DNA of 38,809 bases from SHXR01 sp046160305. GTDB taxonomy: Bacteria; Pseudomonadota; Gammaproteobacteria; Burkholderiales; SG8-39. This document shows positions 34,238 through 38,809 of the stretch, piece by piece; within the stretch, counting starts at the first letter, position 1; every line of letters begins with the position of its first letter. A program made the position numbers and the translations under genes. The notes beneath the pieces are model-generated. The model made no database searches. It worked only from the letters and a program-made list of their open reading frames with translations, and was not told the DNA's origin. The DNA is taken from positions 1-38,809 of the forward strand of contig JBJXGX010000157.1 in assembly GCA_046160305.1 (NCBI GenBank), written 5' to 3'.

Positions 34238-34243
34238 TATAAT
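34238..34243 (+). promoter_or_regulatory. Possible -10 box for miaA
   Basis: TATAAT occurs 52 bases before the miaA ATG in the short divergent region with the phosphatase gene. No clear -35 is seen at normal spacing. Confidence 0.4.
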
Positions 34244-34294
34244 CCGCCTCGATCGCGGCCCCGATTCGAGGTCTGCATCATTCACGCATTGCCC

Positions 34295-35260
34295 ATGTCT
34301 GACATTGCCAATCCACCGTCCACGCATCCGGACGCCTTCGCCATTTTGGGTCCGACAGCGAGCGGCAAATCGCGTCTCGCCATGGCGATCGCGAGGCATG
34401 TGCGGGTCGAAATCATCTCGGTCGATTCAGCGCAGGTCTATCGAGACATGGATGTCGGGACCGCGAAGCCCTCGTTTGCCGAACGCGATGCGGTCCCCCA
34501 CCATCTTATCGACGTCATCGATCCCACCGAGCGTTATTCAGCCGCCCGCTTTCGCACCGATGCGCTGCGACTGGTTGATGAAATCCAGGCGCGTGGTCGC
34601 CTACCGCTTCTGGTCGGTGGAACGATGCTCTATATCAAGGCGCTAAGGGAAGGATTGTCATCGTTGCCCGGCGCCGACCTTGCGATTCGCGCGGCAATCG
34701 ATCAGGAAGCCGTGGCACGCGGGTGGCCCGCGCTTCACGCGGAGCTACGCGAACACGACCCGTTGACAGCGGCGCGCCTTTCGCCCAACGATTCGCAGCG
34801 AATCCAACGCGCCTTGGAGGTATTTCGCATCAGCGGTGCGCCACTGTCCGAGCATTTCGTTCGCGATGCGGTTGCGACGCCATCCGTCGGGTTGCGCGTC
34901 CTCGCGTTGATTCCCTCTGATCGCGCGCTTCTTCATCGGCACATCGCCGAGCGCTTCGATCGAATGCTGGACGAGGGTCTCGTTACGGAAGTCGCGCGGC
35001 TCCGGGAAAAGTATCCATTGCATGCCGGCCTGCCATCGATGCGATGCGTCGGTTATCGGCAGGCATGGGATTTCCTCGACGGCGCGATCGACCGGCCAAC
35101 GCTCCGCGAACAGGGCATCGCCGCGACGCGCCAACTGGCGAAGCGGCAACTGACCTGGTTGCGTAGCATGCCCGACATGACGCCGTTCGACTCCTTCTCG
35201 CCACAATTGGAGGGGACCGTGCTGGCAGCCATCGAGTGCCATCTGACCACGCGGATCTGA
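34295..35260 (+). CDS. miaA: tRNA dimethylallyltransferase
   Basis: This enzyme prenylates A37 of UNN-decoding tRNAs using dimethylallyl diphosphate. It is 321 residues. P-loop GPTASGKSRLA, SVDSAQVYRDMDVGTAKP, PHHLIDVIDP and LLVGGTMLYIKALREGL are the diagnostic blocks. The swinging region SQRIQRALEVFRISG and GYRQAWDFLDG follow. The ATG at 34295 (MSDIANPP) is chosen; the frame open from 34208 adds a stretch over the promoter region. The ggt gene converges on it 25 bases downstream. Confidence 0.96.
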   Translation: MSDIANPPSTHPDAFAILGPTASGKSRLAMAIARHVRVEIISVDSAQVYRDMDVGTAKPSFAERDAVPHHLIDVIDPTERYSAARFRTDALRLVDEIQARGRLPLLVGGTMLYIKALREGLSSLPGADLAIRAAIDQEAVARGWPALHAELREHDPLTAARLSPNDSQRIQRALEVFRISGAPLSEHFVRDAVATPSVGLRVLALIPSDRALLHRHIAERFDRMLDEGLVTEVARLREKYPLHAGLPSMRCVGYRQAWDFLDGAIDRPTLREQGIAATRQLAKRQLTWLRSMPDMTPFDSFSPQLEGTVLAAIECHLTTRI

Positions 35261-35285
35261 CGATCGCGTTCGCGCGCTGCAAATG

Positions 35286-37013
35286 CTACCTGCCGCGCGC
35301 CACGCCTTCACGGCGCGGGTCCGCGGCGCCCAACCAGCCGTCCGATAGCCGCTGGATGCCATGCAGGCCGCTTGGCATGTCGATCACCTGCACCGTATGC
35401 CCAAGCCGCTCGAGCCCTTCGCGCAGGCCTTCGGCCGAGGTTCCGCGTTCGAGTTCGGTCGGTCCGTTCCGGCTGCCGTAATGCGGCAACTCAAACGCTG
35501 CCTGCAGATCGAGCCCCCAGTCAAGCGTCGCGACCAATGCGCGCGCGACGAAGTTGATGATCCATGCGCCACCGGGCGATCCGATCATGAGAATCAATCG
35601 GCCGTCCCGATCGAAGACCATCGTTGGGGCCATCGAGCTGCGCGGGCGCTTGCCGCCTTCGACCCGATTCGCGACGCGCGTTCCAGCCTCTTCCGGCGCG
35701 AATGAAAAATCGGTGAGCTGATTGTTGAGCATGAAGCCACGCACCATCATGCGGGCGCCAAAGGCATTCTCGATCGATGAGCTCAATGCGACGGCGTTTC
35801 CCTCGGCGTCGATGACCGACAGGTGCGTCGTCGCGGGGACTTCCTCTGCATCGATCCGCACCCGATCGAAGCGAGCCAATTGACCCGCCTGGGCGGTTCC
35901 CATCGAACGCCGCGGATCGATCATCGCCGCGCGTTGGGCAAGATAGCGAGGCGCCAGCATCTGCAGCACCGGCACTGCGACGAAATCCGGATCGGCGATG
36001 AATGCATTCCGATCGGCGTAGGCGAGACGCCCCGCTTCGGAAAACAGGTGTGCCGCGATCAATGATTCGGGAGCTAGCGCACCGATATTGCGCTCTTCCA
36101 GAAGCTTCAGGATCTGCAAGACGGTGATGCCACCGGCACTGGGCGGTGGCACACCGCATACACGCCATGCACGATACGGCGCGCAGAGTGGCACGCGCGT
36201 GCGCGGCTTGAAGCCATCGAGGTCCGCAAGACTCAGCGTTCCCGGATTCGTTGGATGATTTCGCACCGCCTTCACGATGTCCTCGGCGATCGGCCCGGTG
36301 CGCAGTGCCTTGGCCCCCTCGGCGGCGATCGCGCGCAAGGACGCCGCGAGCGGCGGATTACGCAGGCGCGCGCCAACCGGCAGCGGTTGTCCTGCGTCGC
36401 TGAAGAAAATGGCACTTGCCCCCGGATCCTCACGCAGGAACCGGTCGCGCGAAATCAACGCATTCAATCGCGGCGATACGTCGAATCCGTCTTCGGCATG
36501 CGCAATCGCCGCGGTAAACAGGTTCGCCCAGGGCAATCTGCCCGGCAGATCCCGATGGGCCATCTCGAGCATGGGCACCACACCCGGTGTGCCGACCGCG
36601 CGGCCGCCCACCACCGCAGAGAAAAATCGCAGCGGCTTGCCGTCCCGATCAAGAAACAAGGCGGGCGTCGCCGCTTTCGGCGCGGTCTCCCGCCCATCGA
36701 AAATTTGCAGCCTGCGATCGCGTGCCGAGTAGTGCAACAGGAATGCTCCACCGCCCACACCGGAGGATTGCGGCTCGACCACATTCAGCACCATCTGCGC
36801 CGCGATGGCGGCATCGATCGCCGATCCGCCACGTTCCAGGATATCGAAGCCGGCCGCCGAGGCAAGCGGATGCGCCGCGACGATCATATGCCGCTGCGCG
36901 GTGAGCGGTTCGCGCTTGATCCGTCCGGTCGCAGGCTCGGGGATGACCTGCGCCCAAGCCGCGATGGACGTGAGCAATACGCTCGCCGCGATCGAGTAGG
37001 GAATCGATCGCAA
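35286..37013 (-). CDS. ggt: Gamma-glutamyltranspeptidase
   Basis: This periplasmic enzyme hydrolyses glutathione and transfers gamma-glutamyl groups. It self-cleaves into two subunits. A signal peptide is present (SIPYSIAASVLLTSIAAWA). The large subunit has AAHPLASAAGFDILERGGSAIDAAIA and GVGGGAFLLHY. The autoprocessing nucleophile is the first Thr of ATTHLSVID, codon 35831-35829. The small subunit has SSSIENAFGARM, LNNQLTDFSF, SSMAPTM and GSPGGAWII. The start is uncertain. The frame is open to 37091, into the pyrophosphatase 3' end, but that part includes the terminator hairpin. I chose TTG 37013, which begins the signal peptide cleanly. Confidence 0.9.
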   Translation of the reverse strand: MRSIPYSIAASVLLTSIAAWAQVIPEPATGRIKREPLTAQRHMIVAAHPLASAAGFDILERGGSAIDAAIAAQMVLNVVEPQSSGVGGGAFLLHYSARDRRLQIFDGRETAPKAATPALFLDRDGKPLRFFSAVVGGRAVGTPGVVPMLEMAHRDLPGRLPWANLFTAAIAHAEDGFDVSPRLNALISRDRFLREDPGASAIFFSDAGQPLPVGARLRNPPLAASLRAIAAEGAKALRTGPIAEDIVKAVRNHPTNPGTLSLADLDGFKPRTRVPLCAPYRAWRVCGVPPPSAGGITVLQILKLLEERNIGALAPESLIAAHLFSEAGRLAYADRNAFIADPDFVAVPVLQMLAPRYLAQRAAMIDPRRSMGTAQAGQLARFDRVRIDAEEVPATTHLSVIDAEGNAVALSSSIENAFGARMMVRGFMLNNQLTDFSFAPEEAGTRVANRVEGGKRPRSSMAPTMVFDRDGRLILMIGSPGGAWIINFVARALVATLDWGLDLQAAFELPHYGSRNGPTELERGTSAEGLREGLERLGHTVQVIDMPSGLHGIQRLSDGWLGAADPRREGVARGR

Positions 37014-37017
37014 GAAG

Positions 37018-37043
37018 AAAAAAGGGCAGCGCGAGCTGCCCTT
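37018..37043 (-). terminator. Rho-independent terminator of the pyrophosphatase gene
   Basis: On the minus strand AAGGGCAGC (37043-37035) pairs perfectly with GCTGCCCTT (37030-37022) over the tetraloop TCGC, followed by a run of T (37023-37018). It starts 23 bases after the pyrophosphatase stop and lies just before the chosen ggt start, so ggt needs its own promoter or readthrough. Confidence 0.92.
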
Positions 37044-37065
37044 ATCGAATGAACGCAATGGCGCG

Positions 37066-38809
37066 TTACTTCGCGACATTGACCTCCACACGACGCGCTT
37101 CCTGCGCGGCCGTGCCCTCGATGACGAAATCGGGCTTCTTCAGGTTCAGGCGATCTTCCGCGACACCAGCGGCCTTGAGCACATCCCGTACCGCGAACGC
37201 CCGCTGCTTGGCGAGTTCGAGGTTCTGGTCCGGGTTGCCGGTCTTGTCGGCAAAACCGGAGATATCGACCTTCAGGCGGGCATCGCCCTTGATCGCCATC
37301 GCGACGGTGTCGAGTGCCTTCTTGCTCTCGTTGTCGATCTCGGATCTCCCGCTCTCGAAGAACACCTTTGCCGGCAACCCGGGAACCGCAGTGATCGCCC
37401 CGGCCGCCGAAGCTGCGGTGACTGTCACCGGCTTGGCTTCCGCCGCCTTATGCTCGCCACCACCCGGCAGCAAGGGAACGATCAACAGCGCCACGATGTT
37501 GATGATCTTGATCAACGGATTGACGGCGGGACCAGCCGTGTCCTTGTAGGGATCGCCGACGGTGTCGCCGGTTACCGCCGCCTTGTGGGCCTCGGAGCCT
37601 TTGCCGCCGTGATGATCGTCTTCAATGTACTTCTTGGCGTTGTCCCAGGCGCCACCACCGGTCGTCATCGAGATCGCGACGAAGAGGCCGGTAACGATGG
37701 TGCCCATGAGTACGCCACCGAGCGCCTGCGGCCCGAGTACCAATCCGACGACGATCGGAATCAACACCGGCAGCAGCGAAGGCACGATCATTTCTTTGAT
37801 CGCAGACTTCGTCAGCATGTCGACGGCGCGGGAATAGTCGGGCTTGGCAGTGCCCGCCATGATCCCGGGAATTTCCTTGAACTGACGGCGCACTTCGACG
37901 ACAACCGAGCCGGCGGCACGCCCGACCGCCTGCATGGCCATGGCGCCGAAGAGGTACGGCACCATGCCACCGATGAAGAGACCGACGATCACCATCGGAT
38001 TCGACAGATCGAAGGTCACGTGATGCCCGGCGGTTTCCAGTGCGTGGGTATAGTCGGCGAACAGCACGAGCGCAGCAAGTCCGGCGGACCCGATTGCATA
38101 ACCCTTGGTGACCGCCTTCGTGGTGTTACCCACCGCATCGAGCGGATCGGTGATTGCGCGCACCGAGTCCGGCAGATCCGCCATCTCGGCGATGCCACCG
38201 GCGTTGTCGGTGATCGGCCCGTACGCGTCGAGCGCAACGACGATGCCGGTGAGCGACAACATCGACGTCGCCGCGATGGCGATCCCGTACAGCCCGGCGA
38301 GGTGATACGAGGCGAGAATCGCGGCGCACACCATGAGGACCGGCCAGGCGGTCGACTTCATCGACACAGCCAACCCGGCGATGATGTTGGTGCCATGTCC
38401 GGTCGTCGAGGCCTGCGCCACGTCCTGGACCGGTTTGTACTGCGTGCCGGTGTAGTACTCGGTCACCCAGACGATGAAGCCGGTAAGCACGATACCGACC
38501 ACGGTCGTGCCGAACAGATGCATCGTGGTGATCTTCTTCTGCACGCCCCAGATCTCGAACGGCACATCCTTCAACACACTGCCCATCATCCATTCGGTGA
38601 CGAAGTAGAAGGCGATGAGCGAGATGACACTGGCCGCGATCAGTCCGCGGTACAGGGCGCCCATGATGTTCTTGTCGCTCGGCACTTTCACGAACTGGAC
38701 GCCGATGACCGAGGCGATGATCGACACACCGCCCAGCACCAGCGGGTAGACGATCGCCGCATCCGAGACCGTCTTCACCAGCAACGTACCGAGGATCATC
38801 GTCGCGATC
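37066..38809 (-). CDS. hppA: Membrane-bound H+-pyrophosphatase fused to a C-terminal OmpA-like domain (5' end cut)
   Basis: This pump couples hydrolysis of pyrophosphate to proton export across the inner membrane. The window holds the last 580 residues; the start lies beyond the right edge. Many transmembrane helices are visible, with the conserved block DAYGPITDNAGGIAEMADLP and, later, DTVGDPYKDTAGPAVNPLIK. The K+-site segment reads GNTTKAVTKG: Lys and Thr at the two diagnostic places mark the K+-independent class, which pumps H+. After the final helix (IINIVALLIVPLL) a short linker leads to ~98 residues of an OmpA/MotB-like peptidoglycan-binding domain (FFESGRSEIDNES, DISGFADKTGN, NLELAKQRAFAVRDVLKAAGV, ARRVEV). 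The fusion is in one frame with no sign of a frameshift. A strong terminator follows. Confidence 0.95.
   Translation of the reverse strand, partial: IATMILGTLLVKTVSDAAIVYPLVLGGVSIIASVIGVQFVKVPSDKNIMGALYRGLIAASVISLIAFYFVTEWMMGSVLKDVPFEIWGVQKKITTMHLFGTTVVGIVLTGFIVWVTEYYTGTQYKPVQDVAQASTTGHGTNIIAGLAVSMKSTAWPVLMVCAAILASYHLAGLYGIAIAATSMLSLTGIVVALDAYGPITDNAGGIAEMADLPDSVRAITDPLDAVGNTTKAVTKGYAIGSAGLAALVLFADYTHALETAGHHVTFDLSNPMVIVGLFIGGMVPYLFGAMAMQAVGRAAGSVVVEVRRQFKEIPGIMAGTAKPDYSRAVDMLTKSAIKEMIVPSLLPVLIPIVVGLVLGPQALGGVLMGTIVTGLFVAISMTTGGGAWDNAKKYIEDDHHGGKGSEAHKAAVTGDTVGDPYKDTAGPAVNPLIKIINIVALLIVPLLPGGGEHKAAEAKPVTVTAASAAGAITAVPGLPAKVFFESGRSEIDNESKKALDTVAMAIKGDARLKVDISGFADKTGNPDQNLELAKQRAFAVRDVLKAAGVAEDRLNLKKPDFVIEGTAAQEARRVEVNVAK

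Noticed and set aside
37014..37091. Extended N-terminus of gamma-glutamyltransferase
   Set aside because: It would translate through the pyrophosphatase 3' end and its terminator hairpin; the signal peptide begins after this.

Overview
The window is GC-rich, tightly packed chromosomal DNA, probably from a betaproteobacterium (Burkholderiales or a relative). The grounds are the SelU/MnmH type, the surE-pcm-nlpD block, an endonuclease-type MutL, a DUF6502 protein, and the queG/tsaE/amiC ... mutL ... miaA neighbourhood. This placement rests on family knowledge and was not tested with a tree. I see no phage, transposase, CRISPR array or rRNA. No gene-free stretch exceeds about 250 bp. Both end genes are cut by the window edges: an FtsX-like permease on the left and a membrane pyrophosphatase on the right.

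Layout. 1-2037: an ABC exporter pair (YbbP/YbbA type), divergent from the esterase tesA. 2038-2265: an inverted-repeat element. 2266-4540: a selenium module of selD and divergent selU/mnmH. The selD frame crosses an in-frame TGA that must be selenocysteine at the active site, so the true start is 81 bases upstream of the obvious ORF. 4526-5449: a histone-deacetylase-family hydrolase. 5681-10792: a moxR-DUF58-tgpA-mltB run. 10824-13206 (minus strand): surE-pcm-nlpD, without the rpoS that often follows. 13447-13521: tRNA-Thr(TGT). 13532-16155: tonB, then ettA. 16237-17916: two divergent methyltransferase-fold proteins, one a predicted lipoprotein. 18092-22137: a DUF6502 protein, a small membrane protein, an M23 peptidase, an EamA transporter and a CHRD protein. 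22316-24044: alpha and beta subunits of a Rieske ring-hydroxylating oxygenase. 24069-27145: queG, divergent from tsaE-amiC. 27099-31135 (minus strand): dedA, a CoA-transferase, enoyl-CoA hydratase and acyl-CoA dehydrogenase. 31258-35260: ybaK-mutL, a secreted histidine phosphatase on the other strand, and miaA. 35286-38809: gamma-glutamyltransferase and the pyrophosphatase, whose C-terminus carries an OmpA-like peptidoglycan-binding domain.

Themes. (1) tRNA wobble and anticodon-loop modification: selD/selU, queG, tsaE and miaA, plus the editing protein YbaK. (2) Envelope and peptidoglycan work: MltB, NlpD, AmiC, an M23 peptidase, TonB, DedA, GGT and the pyrophosphatase-OmpA fusion. (3) A catabolic cassette (acyl-CoA and ring-hydroxylating genes) set among housekeeping genes. 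The least ordinary items are the pyrophosphatase-OmpA fusion, the selenocysteine SelD with a candidate SECIS hairpin, the lipoprotein methyltransferase, and several intergenic inverted-repeat structures.
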